From contig CAZMIX010000006.1 in the NCBI GenBank assembly GCA_964566545.1, positions 1 through 64,000 on the forward strand: DNA of 64,000 nt, written 5' to 3'. The notes below the pieces were generated by a model that saw only the letters and a program-made list of their open reading frames with translations, was not told where the DNA came from and searched no databases. Below are positions 17,167 through 25,975 of the stretch, one piece after another. This DNA comes from JAEYFP01 sp964566545 (GTDB lineage: Bacteria > Bacillota > Clostridia > Lachnospirales > Lachnospiraceae). Position numbers and translations under genes: made by a program. Every line of letters begins with the position of its first letter. The stretch's first letter is position 1.

Positions 17167-18276
17167 TTATTGTATATTTGTATGCTGGATATGCATTGTA
17201 TCCCCATCAATCGGAGCAATCTCAACTCCCATTTTAAGGAGGCGTTCAATAATTTCGGGAAGCGCCTCAACCGTCGATGTTTTATCTCCCAGATCATGCA
17301 TCAGTATCATGACCTCTTCATAATCTTGAATGCCGGTCAGACAATTTTCTACGACCTGCTCTTTAGTGGGAGCCGGACTCTTCGCGTCCAAACTCGAAAC
17401 ATTCCAGTCGTAATAGGTAATGTCCCTGTCGTTTAAGACCTGAATAAATAAAGACATGTCCAGCTTTGATACTGTGTTGCTACTGCCACCCGGAAAGCGG
17501 TAAATGTCCGGCATAAATCCGGTTTCTTCATAAATAAGTGACTGTATTTTAGACAGGTCATTAATAAAGGCTTCTTTGGAAGCATAAACCTCATTATACT
17601 TATGGGAATAAGAATGCATGCCGATGACATGTCCTTCCTCCACGATTCGCCGGTACATCTCCCGTAAATCTTCCTGATTTACCGCCACGACAAAAAAATT
17701 CCCTTTGACACCATAGCTATTTAAAATATCCAAAATAGTATCCGTATTGCAGCTTGGTCCGTCGTCAAAGCTCAAATAAACCTTTTTCGGCCATTCTGCC
17801 CGATCCGGCATGGCGGATTCGTTTGAAGAAACACTTTTCTCAGATTCCAATATACGCTCTTCCACCCCTGAAACGATTACGGATCCGCTTACCATATTAT
17901 TTACAGATATGCCGTTCCCTGCGGCACCGATGTGATCGGATATTTCGTTTTGGGATATTTCATTTTCAGTTTTTTCTTTGTTAAGTGACTTTGTCTCGGA
18001 TGTCCCTTCCTCCGAAACAGTTGTTATGTAAGTTTCTTTGCTATTCTTCGCTCTAATGTGCGCAAGCTGTGTATCTTCCGTTTCTTCAATAAATTCCTCT
18101 TCTGCGAAGGCGATCTGCTGTAATTGCCGCTCAAGTTTGTCCAATTTGTAAAACAAAATAACACAAAGCGCTGTAGGAAGCATGAATACAGATATAAAAA
18201 AACCAATAATTACCCTCTTAATCAGTCGCACCCTGGCACTTCTATCTATATTCCCCGTCTGACCAGGTCTTTGCAT
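17167..18276 (-). CDS. Membrane-anchored polysaccharide (peptidoglycan) deacetylase, NodB family
   Basis: A 369-residue CE4 enzyme that removes N-acetyl groups from cell-wall or related glycans. One membrane segment (about 24-47) near the N-terminus, a disordered Ser/Glu-rich stalk (about 60-160), then the NodB domain: SFDDGPS (catalytic Asp and metal Asp), HSYSHKY (metal His pair), RFPGGSSN, DWNVSSLD and LMHD (catalytic His). All five CE4 motifs appear intact. It heads the run into bactofilin, pyrH and frr. The substrate is not shown by the sequence; peptidoglycan is the likeliest. Confidence 0.9.
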   Translation of the reverse strand: MQRPGQTGNIDRSARVRLIKRVIIGFFISVFMLPTALCVILFYKLDKLERQLQQIAFAEEEFIEETEDTQLAHIRAKNSKETYITTVSEEGTSETKSLNKEKTENEISQNEISDHIGAAGNGISVNNMVSGSVIVSGVEERILESEKSVSSNESAMPDRAEWPKKVYLSFDDGPSCNTDTILDILNSYGVKGNFFVVAVNQEDLREMYRRIVEEGHVIGMHSYSHKYNEVYASKEAFINDLSKIQSLIYEETGFMPDIYRFPGGSSNTVSKLDMSLFIQVLNDRDITYYDWNVSSLDAKSPAPTKEQVVENCLTGIQDYEEVMILMHDLGDKTSTVEALPEIIERLLKMGVEIAPIDGDTMHIQHTNIQ

Positions 18277-18326
18277 TTCTGTCTTTTCCTTCCGTAATCA
18301 ATCCGTGCTAAAAACGCACCTCTTAT

Positions 18327-18332
18327 ATTGTA
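18327..18332 (-). promoter_or_regulatory. Putative -10 element before the deacetylase gene
   Basis: The minus strand reads TGTTACAAT, an extended -10 (TG-n-TACAAT), about 50 bp before the deacetylase start in the gap after the CPBP gene. I see no good -35. Confidence 0.4.
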
Positions 18333-18363
18333 ACACATTTGTTAATCTTTAGAAAACTTTTTT

Positions 18364-19296
18364 TTATAAATTTGGATGTAAATCTTTTCCCCTAAATTCT
18401 TCAAGCGTACGTTCCTTTTTCATTATATAAATTAACAGGACTGCCGTAATCATCGTCGGAAGTCCACCGATGATTCCCGTAATGCCGGGACCTACAAGCG
18501 GATTCCCACCGTTGTCCGTGAAATAGACCATCGAAGAAGCAAATCCATTGGCGGCACCATGTCCGATAATGGCAGGAATGCAGCTTCCGGTCTTCATTGT
18601 GACATAAGAAAACAAAATACCAAGGACAATGCAGAAAACACACATGGCTGCAATTCCAAGATACGGATATCCGGAGTACTGCGTTCCATAATTATGCCCC
18701 ATGACTGTCAGCGGTGCATGCCAAAGTCCCCAAATAACACCATTTATTAAAAGCATCGGTATCAGGTCGAATTTCTTTGCCATTTTAGGGAGCAGATAAC
18801 CTCTCCATCCCCACTCCTCGCCAAAGCACGTCATACAGTTGAGCAGCGGCGCTAGAATGACGGCAGCGGCCATCTGACTTAAAACCGTAGTCCTAAGCTC
18901 CGAAGGCTCCACGATCTTTCCATTCTCTGCGTAGACTGCGACAAGATAGCTCATATCAAAGTCAAAGCGCTGCAAAAATACAAGAAAATAGATGGCTCCG
19001 CCAAGCAGCGTTAGGATCACAGGCGCGACCCATGCAAACAAATAGTATTTCGTATTGGCTTTATTCCATGTCCATTTCAGATAATGGTTCCTAAAGCCCT
19101 CTTTGGTAAGCAGGCGCGTCAGGACAACACCGACTGCCGGTATAAACATCATGACAGAGGTAAGAAGCTGCGCATTCACGTCCGAACCAAGACCCTGTTT
19201 CCCCACAAGCGGCCAAATCAATCCAATTTCTGCCATATATGTCAGCGCAAACGTAATCATTAGAAATAGAATAATTCTTTTTGTTTCCTGCTTCAT
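18364..19296 (-). CDS. CPBP family intramembrane glutamic endopeptidase
   Basis: A 310-residue polytopic membrane protein (about 8 segments) of the CAAX-protease/bacteriocin-processing (Abi, Rce1-like) family. The catalytic motifs are visible: EEWGWRGYLLP (E-E-x-x-x-R), then the histidine motifs LWHAPLT and IGHGAANG. Such proteins cut prenylated or bacteriocin-like peptides or give self-immunity; the substrate here is unknown. The start at 19296 (MKQETKRIILF) follows AAAGGAG. Single-gene unit with its own promoter. Confidence 0.88.
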   Translation of the reverse strand: MKQETKRIILFLMITFALTYMAEIGLIWPLVGKQGLGSDVNAQLLTSVMMFIPAVGVVLTRLLTKEGFRNHYLKWTWNKANTKYYLFAWVAPVILTLLGGAIYFLVFLQRFDFDMSYLVAVYAENGKIVEPSELRTTVLSQMAAAVILAPLLNCMTCFGEEWGWRGYLLPKMAKKFDLIPMLLINGVIWGLWHAPLTVMGHNYGTQYSGYPYLGIAAMCVFCIVLGILFSYVTMKTGSCIPAIIGHGAANGFASSMVYFTDNGGNPLVGPGITGIIGGLPTMITAVLLIYIMKKERTLEEFRGKDLHPNL

Positions 19297-19354
19297 ATCA
19301 AATAACTCCTTTGACGGATAGCCATACTTAACCTGTGCTTTTTTATACATACTG

Positions 19355-19360
19355 ATTATA
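19355..19360 (-). promoter_or_regulatory. Putative -10 element of the CPBP protease gene
   Basis: A perfect TATAAT on the minus strand about 60 bp before the CPBP start. The -35 at 17-bp spacing (TATGCA) is poor. Confidence 0.45.
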
Positions 19361-19491
19361 CACTATTAATTTCAGATTGCATATCCTAAACTGAATAAAT
19401 CTTTTATTGCCAAGCCACACGTCTCCTTACCATATCCGACAAGAAAACTGTTGCATATTAATATAAATGTGATTTTTCTTTCAAAAAGATG

Positions 19492-19520
19492 TTGCGTTTA
19501 ATGAGTTTTTGTGACATAAT
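19492..19520 (+). promoter_or_regulatory. Putative sigma-A promoter of the CAP-domain gene
   Basis: TTGCGT (19492-19497), a 17-bp spacer, then CATAAT (19515-19520), about 70 bp before the start codon. A second TATAAT lies nearer the gene, at about 19556, without a clear -35. The rest of the 295-bp gap between the two divergent genes is AT-rich and shows nothing else. Confidence 0.5.
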
Positions 19521-19592
19521 GTAATTGAAGAAAATATATGTTTTCATTTAATTCAATATAATAGTAAATTATTGAAAGGGGGATCATAATTT

Positions 19593-20162
19593 ATGAAAAA
19601 GAAAACTCTCGTAGGGCTGATTGCACTCGGAGTTCTCATCGTTCCGGTTCTATGTTACGCTTTCCTTGCCAACGGCGGGAAATCAGGAGTTGCCGATCAA
19701 TCGGCCTTTCGTGCTTTCAATGACATCGCAAATGAAGAAACTGTATATTTAGATGATGAAGCGATTGCTCTCGCGGATACTTCAGGTGATACTACTTCTC
19801 TTAGGAGCGAAGCGTTAAGAGCTTATAATCTTGTAAACGCGCAAAGAGCCGCTGTCGGACTGACTGCTTTGATATGGGATTCTAATTTGGAGTCGACTGC
19901 TTCTGTTCGTGCACAGGAGGCTTTCGTATCTTTCTCTCATACAAGACCGAATGGAAGACCTTGGTACACAGTAAACAGTGCGATCATGGGCGGTGAGAAT
20001 TTAGCATTTGGCTTCAATGATTCCGATTCCGCGGTAAGCGCTTGGATGAACAGCCCGACCCATAGGGAAAATATTCTGTATCCGACATTTACTAAAATTG
20101 CAATTTCCGTATATGTGGCAGACAATGGTACCTATTATTGGGCACAGGAATTTGGCTATTAA
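19593..20162 (+). CDS. Secreted CAP-domain (SCP/PR-1-like) protein
   Basis: A 189-residue protein with a signal peptide (MKKKTLVGLIALGVLIVPVL, then a short linker) and one CAP domain (about 68-189). The domain shows LVNAQRAAVGLTAL, FSHTRPNGRPW with the conserved His, GENLAFGF, and WMNSPTHRENIL, matching bacterial YkwD-like proteins. CAP proteins are extracellular; their activity in bacteria is mostly undefined. A strong ribosome site (AAAGGGGG) precedes the start. It is a single-gene unit closed by the hairpin at 20194-20224. Confidence 0.9.
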   Translation: MKKKTLVGLIALGVLIVPVLCYAFLANGGKSGVADQSAFRAFNDIANEETVYLDDEAIALADTSGDTTSLRSEALRAYNLVNAQRAAVGLTALIWDSNLESTASVRAQEAFVSFSHTRPNGRPWYTVNSAIMGGENLAFGFNDSDSAVSAWMNSPTHRENILYPTFTKIAISVYVADNGTYYWAQEFGY

Positions 20163-20170
20163 GACGGACA

Positions 20171-20230
20171 CCGCATAACAGCAGCTTATAAAGAAAGAAC
20201 ATGGCCGATTGGTCATGTTCTTTTATGCGG
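20171..20230. terminator. Bidirectional terminator between the CAP gene and the PhoU-like gene
   Basis: The core stem GAACATGGCC/GGTCATGTTC (20197-20206 and 20211-20220) is extended by AAA/TTT, and T-rich tracts follow on both strands. An outer pair of perfect 8-base arms (CCGCATAA at 20171-20178, TTATGCGG at 20223-20230) can close a larger structure. The two flanking genes converge here. Confidence 0.8.
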
Positions 20231-20240
20231 GAAATTTAAA

Positions 20241-20861
20241 TTACGTATTCTCAATCACGATGCTCTCCACGATATCGGCAACGTCCTCACAAGCATCACA
20301 GCAATCCTCAAGATAATCATAAATCTCACGCCATGCAATAACCTCCAGCGGCGGTGTATCCTTTGTATGCAAATCTCTCATCGCCTTTAAATACAGGCGG
20401 TCGCCTTCCTCTTCCATCTGATTGATCATGATAATATGCTCTTTTAAATGCTTGGTTTTTTTGAAATTACGGAACTCCTCCATCAAGCTCTTTAATTCTT
20501 CGCAGCATTTAACAATCAGAGAGGCAAACTGAATACCTTCCGGCCTGATCGTGGAAACACGGTTTACATAAATGTGTATCAACGTGTCTTCAATGCTGTC
20601 CGTCACATCATCAATATTCTGGCTCAACGCCACAATGTCATTCCGTTCGATTGGTGTCATGAACGCGCGCGTCAACTCGTTCATCAACGCATGCTTTTCC
20701 TGATCAGCCGCATGTTCCACTTCATGAATCGCTTCCAACTTCTCTGGCAACACTTCCTCATCAAAGTTCCTCAGCGTTTCCTCCAAAAGCTTTGCCGCCG
20801 AGCAGGATAGCTCGACACATTTCACAAAGCAGTCAAAATAAAAGTCATCTTTTTTTGCCAT
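20241..20861 (-). CDS. DUF47 family PhoU-like protein (Pit accessory)
   Basis: A 206-residue, almost all-helical protein of the DUF47/PhoU-like family. Acidic metal-binding-like helices are visible (EHAADQEKHALM, NIDDVTDSIEDTL, EEEGDRLYLKAM, DCCDACEDVADIVES). Family members sit beside low-affinity phosphate transporters and modulate them. It follows the pit gene by about 110 bp on the same strand, the usual pair. The start at 20861 (MAKKDDFYF) has AGGAG 4 nt upstream; a longer frame exists but is not family-like. Confidence 0.93.
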   Translation of the reverse strand: MAKKDDFYFDCFVKCVELSCSAAKLLEETLRNFDEEVLPEKLEAIHEVEHAADQEKHALMNELTRAFMTPIERNDIVALSQNIDDVTDSIEDTLIHIYVNRVSTIRPEGIQFASLIVKCCEELKSLMEEFRNFKKTKHLKEHIIMINQMEEEGDRLYLKAMRDLHTKDTPPLEVIAWREIYDYLEDCCDACEDVADIVESIVIENT

Positions 20862-20972
20862 TTTACTCCTATCTGCATGTAATCTTATGCATAATCGTAT
20901 ATTATTGTTGCGCACGGATATCGTCCGAAGTCTGCCCCCATGCGACATACCACCTCTGTTAATGCAGCTTTG

Positions 20973-22025
20973 TTAAAATAGCCGCACAAACAGCTTCGTG
21001 ATCAGAAAACCAATCAGGCCGCAGCCCGGGAATGTCAGGATCCATGTCAGTACCATATCCTTGACGACATTAAAATTGACCGCAGACAACCGTTTCGTCG
21101 CTCCGACGCCCATGATTGCCGTCGTCTTTGTATGTGTTGTGCTGACGGGAATTCCAAAAACCGAAGAAAGCAGCAAACAAAATGTCGCTGCCAAATCAGC
21201 CGAAAAGCCCTGATAACTTTCCAGCTTTACCATATCAAGCCCTACGGCTTTTATAATCTTATAACCGCCGATCGACGTACCGAGCGCCATCACAACGGAA
21301 CAAAGCAGCATCATCCAGATCGGAAGCGACACATTTCCCGTACTATCCTGTCCGTTGACCAAAAAGATGCCTAAAATCAAAACACCCATGAATTTCTGTC
21401 CGTCCTGTGCGCCGTGCATGAACGACATCGCCGCGCCGCCGAAAACTTGCGCATTCCGGAAAATTACATTTGTCTTACGCCTGTCCATATTTCTGCAGAT
21501 CAGCATTGTCAATTTTGTAAATAAGAATCCGGACGCGAATCCGAGAAGCGTCGATAAAACAAGTCCGTAAATGACTTTGATCCATTCACTTCCGTTAATG
21601 CCGTCAAAACTGTTGTGCAGCGCAATCGCGGCACCGGATAAGCCAGCAATGAGGGCGTGGCTTTCGCTCGTGGGAATCCCAAAATACCATGCCATCACAG
21701 CCCATATAATGATTCCAAACAACGCCGCACACAACGCGACAATCGCGTCGTGACTGTTTCCATCAAAATTGACCATATTCTTAATCGTCATCGCCACCGT
21801 GGCATTGACGAGAGTCATACCAAGAACTCCTAAAAAATTAAAAACCGCCGACATCAATATCGCGGAACGAGCCGGCATCGATCTCGTGGACACACAGGTA
21901 GCAATCGCATTCGGCGCATCCGTCCACCCATTTACAAAAATAACGCCAAGTGTCAGCAGCACCGTTAAAAACAAAACAGGATTACTACTGATCTGCCTTA
22001 TAAATTCTAAAAATCCAATCTCCAA
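20973..22025 (-). CDS. pit: Inorganic phosphate transporter, Pit family
   Basis: A 350-residue protein with about 9-10 membrane segments of the PiT family (metal-phosphate symport by proton or sodium). The family signature is duplicated: GWTDAPNAIATCVSTRSM near the N-terminus and SFMHGAQDGQKFMGVL in the second half. It has a TTG start at 22025 with GGAGG 5 nt upstream; no ATG fits as well. Co-transcribed with the DUF47 gene from the promoter at 22135-22163. The direction and counter-ion cannot be read from the sequence. Confidence 0.93.
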   Translation of the reverse strand: MEIGFLEFIRQISSNPVLFLTVLLTLGVIFVNGWTDAPNAIATCVSTRSMPARSAILMSAVFNFLGVLGMTLVNATVAMTIKNMVNFDGNSHDAIVALCAALFGIIIWAVMAWYFGIPTSESHALIAGLSGAAIALHNSFDGINGSEWIKVIYGLVLSTLLGFASGFLFTKLTMLICRNMDRRKTNVIFRNAQVFGGAAMSFMHGAQDGQKFMGVLILGIFLVNGQDSTGNVSLPIWMMLLCSVVMALGTSIGGYKIIKAVGLDMVKLESYQGFSADLAATFCLLLSSVFGIPVSTTHTKTTAIMGVGATKRLSAVNFNVVKDMVLTWILTFPGCGLIGFLITKLFVRLF

Positions 22026-22134
22026 AGTGTCCTCCTACTCCCTGCATCCTCTGTCCATCTTCTTTGATTTCTCGTAAAGTCCGGCACTTTGCAGTGACCT
22101 ACTGTCCTTGGTCTTTTTTTGACCCTGTTTGTCT

Positions 22135-22163
22135 ATTATAATCTGAAATTGCGTTTCTTGCAA
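22135..22163 (-). promoter_or_regulatory. Sigma-A promoter of the pit operon
   Basis: Minus strand TTGCAA (22163-22158), 17-bp spacer, perfect TATAAT (22140-22135). The predicted transcript starts near 22128, and a small hairpin GGTC-A7-GACC (22110-22124) lies at its very 5' end. It is back-to-back with the nagB promoter. Confidence 0.7.
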
Positions 22164-22170
22164 CCAGTTA

Positions 22171-22199
22171 TTGAAGTCTTTTTTCTGTTCTGTTATGAT
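22171..22199 (+). promoter_or_regulatory. Sigma-A promoter of nagB-nagA
   Basis: TTGAAG (22171-22176), 17-bp spacer, TATGAT (22194-22199), about 73 bp before the nagB start. Its -35 is only 7 bp from the -35 of the divergent pit promoter. Confidence 0.7.
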
Positions 22200-22271
22200 A
22201 AGATTACCAAAAATCTATCAAGTATTCGGCAGCAGACGGCTGTCGGACACCTAAATACGGAGGGTATTGTT

Positions 22272-22997
22272 ATGAGAATTATACGAACCAGAGACTACGA
22301 TTCTGCAAGCAAGGCGGCTGCAAGCCTGATCGCTGCACAGGTTATCATGAAGCCGGACTGCGTGCTCGGACTCGCCACAGGCTCCACGCCGATCGGCACT
22401 TATGATCAGTTGATCAAAAAATATCAGGAAGGAGAACTCGATTTTTCTCGTGTCATTTCCGTCAATCTTGATGAGTACAAGGGACTGTCCCCGGAAAGTG
22501 ACCAAAGCTACCGTTATTTTATGAACGAACACTTATTTTATCACGTGAACATTAAGCCGGAAAATACCTTTGTGCCGGACGGGCTGGTACCGGATTCTGA
22601 AAAAGCCTGCGCCGACTACAATCAAATCATAAAGGAAAAGGGCGGCATCGACCTGCAGCTGTTAGGCCTTGGCTTAAACGGACATATCGGCTTTAATGAG
22701 CCTGCGGAAATATTTGAGAAGGAAACACACTGCGTGGATTTAACAGAAAGCACGATTCAAGCCAACGCCCGCTTTTTTGCTTCCATCGACGAGGTGCCGA
22801 GGCAGGCTTATACAATGGGCATTCAGACAATTATGCAGGCAAAAAAGGTTGTACTCATTGCGACCGGTCAGGCAAAGGCGCAAATCGTGAAGGATGCCTT
22901 CTTCGGTCCTGTTACACCGCGCGTACCTGCCTCTATCCTGCAATTCCATAACGATATGACGATTATTTGTGACGAAGAAGCGATGTCCTGCCTATAA
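22272..22997 (+). CDS. nagB: Glucosamine-6-phosphate deaminase
   Basis: NagB turns glucosamine-6-P into fructose-6-P and ammonia. The 241-residue protein has LGLATGSTPIGTYDQL (phosphate loop), NLDEYKGL (catalytic Asp region), LGLGLNGHIGFNEP (with the catalytic Asp/His relay), and ATGQAKAQIVKDAFFG. I chose the ATG at 22272 with GGAGGG 7 nt upstream; the frame is open 51 codons further, but that stretch covers the promoter. The allosteric C-terminal extension of E. coli NagB is missing, as in B. subtilis. First gene of nagB-nagA. Confidence 0.97.
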   Translation: MRIIRTRDYDSASKAAASLIAAQVIMKPDCVLGLATGSTPIGTYDQLIKKYQEGELDFSRVISVNLDEYKGLSPESDQSYRYFMNEHLFYHVNIKPENTFVPDGLVPDSEKACADYNQIIKEKGGIDLQLLGLGLNGHIGFNEPAEIFEKETHCVDLTESTIQANARFFASIDEVPRQAYTMGIQTIMQAKKVVLIATGQAKAQIVKDAFFGPVTPRVPASILQFHNDMTIICDEEAMSCL

Positions 22998-23018
22998 CAA
23001 CAAGAAAAGAGGGATTTT

Positions 23019-24194
23019 ATGATAATCAAAGACGGATCAGTTTTTACCGAAAAATGCTGCTTTGAAAAAGGAACGGTGATTACGGAGGAATCCTTTATCG
23101 GTGAATTTATCCCAAAAGACCGTTTCTTGGCATCTTCAGATGATTTTAATGACACAGTCATCGATGCCTCCGGCTGTTATGTCATTCCAGGGCTTGTAGA
23201 CATTCATTTTCACGGCTGTGTCGGATATGATTTTTGTGACGGAACAATGGAAGCGTTTGAAGCGATTGCCAATTATCAGCTTCAGCATGGCATTACCTCC
23301 ATCTGCCCCGCTACGATGACACTGCCAAAGGAAAGGCTGTTTTCTATTTTTCGGGAGGCCGTCAAATTTGCCGACCGGCAGGAGTATTCAAAAAAGGAGA
23401 CCGCAAACGAGGCATCTCTTGTCGGTATTCATATGGAAGGGCCTTTTCTATCCTATGAAAAAAGAGGCGCGCAAAATCCCGATTATCTGTGTCCTGTGGA
23501 TGCGCAGGCGGTGTACGAGCTGGTGATTGCCGCAGACGGACTCTTAAAAATACTCTCAATCGCGCCAGAGCTCCCCGGAAGTATGGAGGCAATCGAAGTG
23601 TTAAAAGATATGGTCGTTTTATCGGTTGGCCATACGACCGCCGACTACGATACCGCGATCCGGGCTTTTAAAATGGGCGCTTCTCATGTGACACACCTCT
23701 ACAATGCGATGCCGCCATATTCTCATCGGGAACCGGGCGTAATCGGTGCCGCCGCCGACATGGGAGGCTGTGACGTCGAGCTGATCAGCGACGGGATCCA
23801 CGTGCATCCTTCTGTCATCCGTTCCACGTTTAACATGTTCCGGCCGGAGCATGTTGTTTTGATCAGTGACAGCATGATGGCCACCGGAATGCCTCCCGGA
23901 AATTACTCGCTCGGTGGGCAGTCCGTCAAGGTGGCAGATGGACGCCGGGCGACGCTTGCGGATGGAACAATTGCCGGTTCCGTTACCAATCTCTTTGACT
24001 GTATGATGTATGCCATTTCCTGCGGCATTCCAATCGATCAGGCAATCGCGGCCGCCACAATCAATCCGGCTTGTTCCATCGGAATGGATCGAATGATTGG
24101 CTCCATCGGTGAGGAAAAAGCCGCCGATCTGCTCGTGCTTAACAAGGATTTCACAATTCGGCATATCATCCATAACGGCGTGCTGGTAAAATAA
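23019..24194 (+). CDS. nagA: N-acetylglucosamine-6-phosphate deacetylase
   Basis: NagA removes acetate from GlcNAc-6-P, feeding NagB. The 391-residue amidohydrolase shows the metal motif DIHFHG, HMEGPF, GHTTADY, VTHLYNAM, SDGIHVHP and the catalytic Asp in LISDSMMATG. It lies 21 bp after nagB, so they share a transcript. With chbP and the phosphohexomutase across the locus it completes a route from chitobiose to fructose-6-P. Confidence 0.97.
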   Translation: MIIKDGSVFTEKCCFEKGTVITEESFIGEFIPKDRFLASSDDFNDTVIDASGCYVIPGLVDIHFHGCVGYDFCDGTMEAFEAIANYQLQHGITSICPATMTLPKERLFSIFREAVKFADRQEYSKKETANEASLVGIHMEGPFLSYEKRGAQNPDYLCPVDAQAVYELVIAADGLLKILSIAPELPGSMEAIEVLKDMVVLSVGHTTADYDTAIRAFKMGASHVTHLYNAMPPYSHREPGVIGAAADMGGCDVELISDGIHVHPSVIRSTFNMFRPEHVVLISDSMMATGMPPGNYSLGGQSVKVADGRRATLADGTIAGSVTNLFDCMMYAISCGIPIDQAIAAATINPACSIGMDRMIGSIGEEKAADLLVLNKDFTIRHIIHNGVLVK

Positions 24195-24212
24195 ACAGAA
24201 GCTGTACTTAAA

Positions 24213-24262
24213 AAAAAGCTGTTGCAAACTATTTTTTTATTAGTTTTGCAACAGCTTTTTTA
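24213..24262. terminator. Bidirectional terminator between nagA and yesN
   Basis: AAAAAGCTGTTGCAAA-ACTA pairs with TAGTTTTGCAACAGCTTTTT around a T-rich loop, flanked by A and T runs on both sides so that it works in either direction. The nagBA and chb units converge here. Confidence 0.85.
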
Positions 24263-24272
24263 TATGTGTTTT

Positions 24273-25022
24273 TTAATTGGGCATCGAATTGCGGTATTCA
24301 TTTGCGGAAACGCCGACTTGCTTTTTGAAGACGCGGGAAAAGTGTGCAATATCCATAAAGCCAACTTCGTCCGCAATATCACCGATGCGAAGAGAAGGAT
24401 CCTTCAGCAACTCCTTGGCGGCATCGATGCGCACGCCGTTAAGCAGCTCAGAAAACGTATGGTCCGTATGCCTGTTAAGCAGCTTGCTCAAATGCCACTG
24501 ACTCACATAGATCTGATCCGCCACATCCGTCAGGGTCAGCTTTTCCCGATAATGCTCCCCAATATATGCCAACGCATTTTTAACAATGAAGCAGCCAGCC
24601 TCATTTTTTTCCTCCTGCTCAAAATCCGGAATGACCGTCTCCCGCATCCTTTTTAAATTCTCTGTCATTGCTGAAATCGCTTCTGTGAGTTCATCCATTT
24701 TGGACGGCTTTAAAAGAAGCCTCGTCACGCCTAGCCGAATCGCCCGCTGCGCATAGTCAAACTCCCGGTATCCTGTCAGGATCATGATTTCCATCGTTTC
24801 ATATTGGGATTTCAAGCTCGCAATCATTGTCAGACCGTCCATTTTCGGCATACTGATATCCGTAATCAGAATGTCCGGCTCCTTTTCCTTAACAAGCGCG
24901 ATACCTTCCATACCGTTTAGGGCGCTCCCGACAACCTCACAGCCCCACTCTTCCCATTTGATGCTTCTCGTAAGCCCTTCCACGATCACCGGCTCATCGT
25001 CTATGATCACTACCTTATACAT
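24273..25022 (-). CDS. yesN: Response regulator with AraC-type DNA-binding domain (YesN-like)
   Basis: A 249-residue regulator: receiver domain (about 1-120) with DD at 8-9, phosphorylation site D55 in ITDISMPKMDG and K in LLKPSK; then a C-terminal AraC/XylS helix-turn-helix pair (about 145-245) including LTDVADQIYVSQWHLSKLLN and IGDIADEVGFMDIAHFSRVF. Such regulators work with YesM-type kinases to switch on sugar ABC transporters, and yesM lies at 28449-30233. The start at 25022 follows GAGGG 6 nt upstream. Likely activator of the chitobiose locus (inference). Confidence 0.92.
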   Translation of the reverse strand: MYKVVIIDDEPVIVEGLTRSIKWEEWGCEVVGSALNGMEGIALVKEKEPDILITDISMPKMDGLTMIASLKSQYETMEIMILTGYREFDYAQRAIRLGVTRLLLKPSKMDELTEAISAMTENLKRMRETVIPDFEQEEKNEAGCFIVKNALAYIGEHYREKLTLTDVADQIYVSQWHLSKLLNRHTDHTFSELLNGVRIDAAKELLKDPSLRIGDIADEVGFMDIAHFSRVFKKQVGVSANEYRNSMPN

Positions 25023-25108
25023 ATTAATCCCTCTGCTTGAATGATAAAAACTAAAAATATCTATGTAGAAAGTATAACATAGTTCCCTGCAAGAAAATAG
25101 ATTCTTCC

Positions 25109-25963
25109 TCACCCTTTGACAGCACCTGCTGTCATACCCTTGATAATATACTTCTGTAAGAGGATGTAGACGATGAGGATCGGAACGACTACCATCGTGA
25201 CGGTGGAGGCCATTAGTCCGTAGTTCGTACCTTCTCTGGAGGTCAGCTCGCTTAGCAGCCTTGTGATCGCCCAGTGCTCCTTCAGACGCAGAAAGAAATT
25301 TTGCGTGAACAGATCGTTGTAGCTCCAGAGAAAGGAGAAGATGCCCACCGTCGCAAACGAGGGTTTCGTCAGCGGTACGATGACCTTAAAGAATATCTGG
25401 AATGCGTTGCAGCCCTCCATGTAGGCCGCCTCCTCCAAATCGATCGGAATCGTTCTGATATAGCCTGACAAAACAACGATCGCAAAGGAGAGGTTGCCCG
25501 CGATCTGCGGAAGCGCCACCGCAAGCAGCGACAGCCACAGGCTTTCTGTGTTGACGATTCCCCAAGAGTTTTCCATACGGAATACCGGTATAATCGTAGA
25601 GAAAGCGGGAAACATCATTCCTGCGACAACGAGCGACTGTAAAAATGCCCTTCCCTTAAATTCATAACGCACGAGCGCGTAGGAGGCAAAGCCCGCAAGC
25701 AGAATCGCCAGTGCCGCTACTGAGCAGGATATAACGATACTATTAAAATAAGCGCCGAAAATATTCATTTTCTCAAATGCCAGCCTGTAATTGTCGAGCG
25801 TGAACAGGCTTCCGAACGGCAGAAGGAAGGAATCGGTAACAATGTATTTTTTGTCCTTAAAGGAATTCATAACTACCCAGAAGATCGGATAGATCGTTGT
25901 AAGCGCCCACAAAATCAGGGCCGCATATACGAGCGTGTATCCGACGCTGAATTTCTTTTTCAT
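25109..25963 (-). CDS. Carbohydrate ABC transporter permease (MalG-type)
   Basis: A 284-residue inner-membrane permease with six membrane segments. The EAA loop that docks the ATPase is visible: EEAAYMEGCNAFQIFFKVIV followed by PLTKP. The N-terminus (LTTIYPIFWVVMNSFKD) and the C-terminus (IKGMTAGAVKG) are typical of CUT1-family MalG proteins. It follows the MalF-type gene by 12 bp. No ATPase gene is near, so a shared MsmK/MsmX-type ATPase encoded elsewhere is expected, as is common in Firmicutes. Confidence 0.95.
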   Translation of the reverse strand: MKKKFSVGYTLVYAALILWALTTIYPIFWVVMNSFKDKKYIVTDSFLLPFGSLFTLDNYRLAFEKMNIFGAYFNSIVISCSVAALAILLAGFASYALVRYEFKGRAFLQSLVVAGMMFPAFSTIIPVFRMENSWGIVNTESLWLSLLAVALPQIAGNLSFAIVVLSGYIRTIPIDLEEAAYMEGCNAFQIFFKVIVPLTKPSFATVGIFSFLWSYNDLFTQNFFLRLKEHWAITRLLSELTSREGTNYGLMASTVTMVVVPILIVYILLQKYIIKGMTAGAVKG

Positions 25964-25975
25964 CTTCTCTTCCTC

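Noticed and set aside
22026..22271. Riboswitch or glmS-type ribozyme upstream of nagB
   Set aside because: Apart from two promoters and a small hairpin I found no conserved riboswitch-like structure, and the gene is nagB rather than glmS.
18277..22271. A mobile element carrying the CPBP and CAP genes
   Set aside because: No transposase, integrase, terminal repeats or clear composition change was seen.
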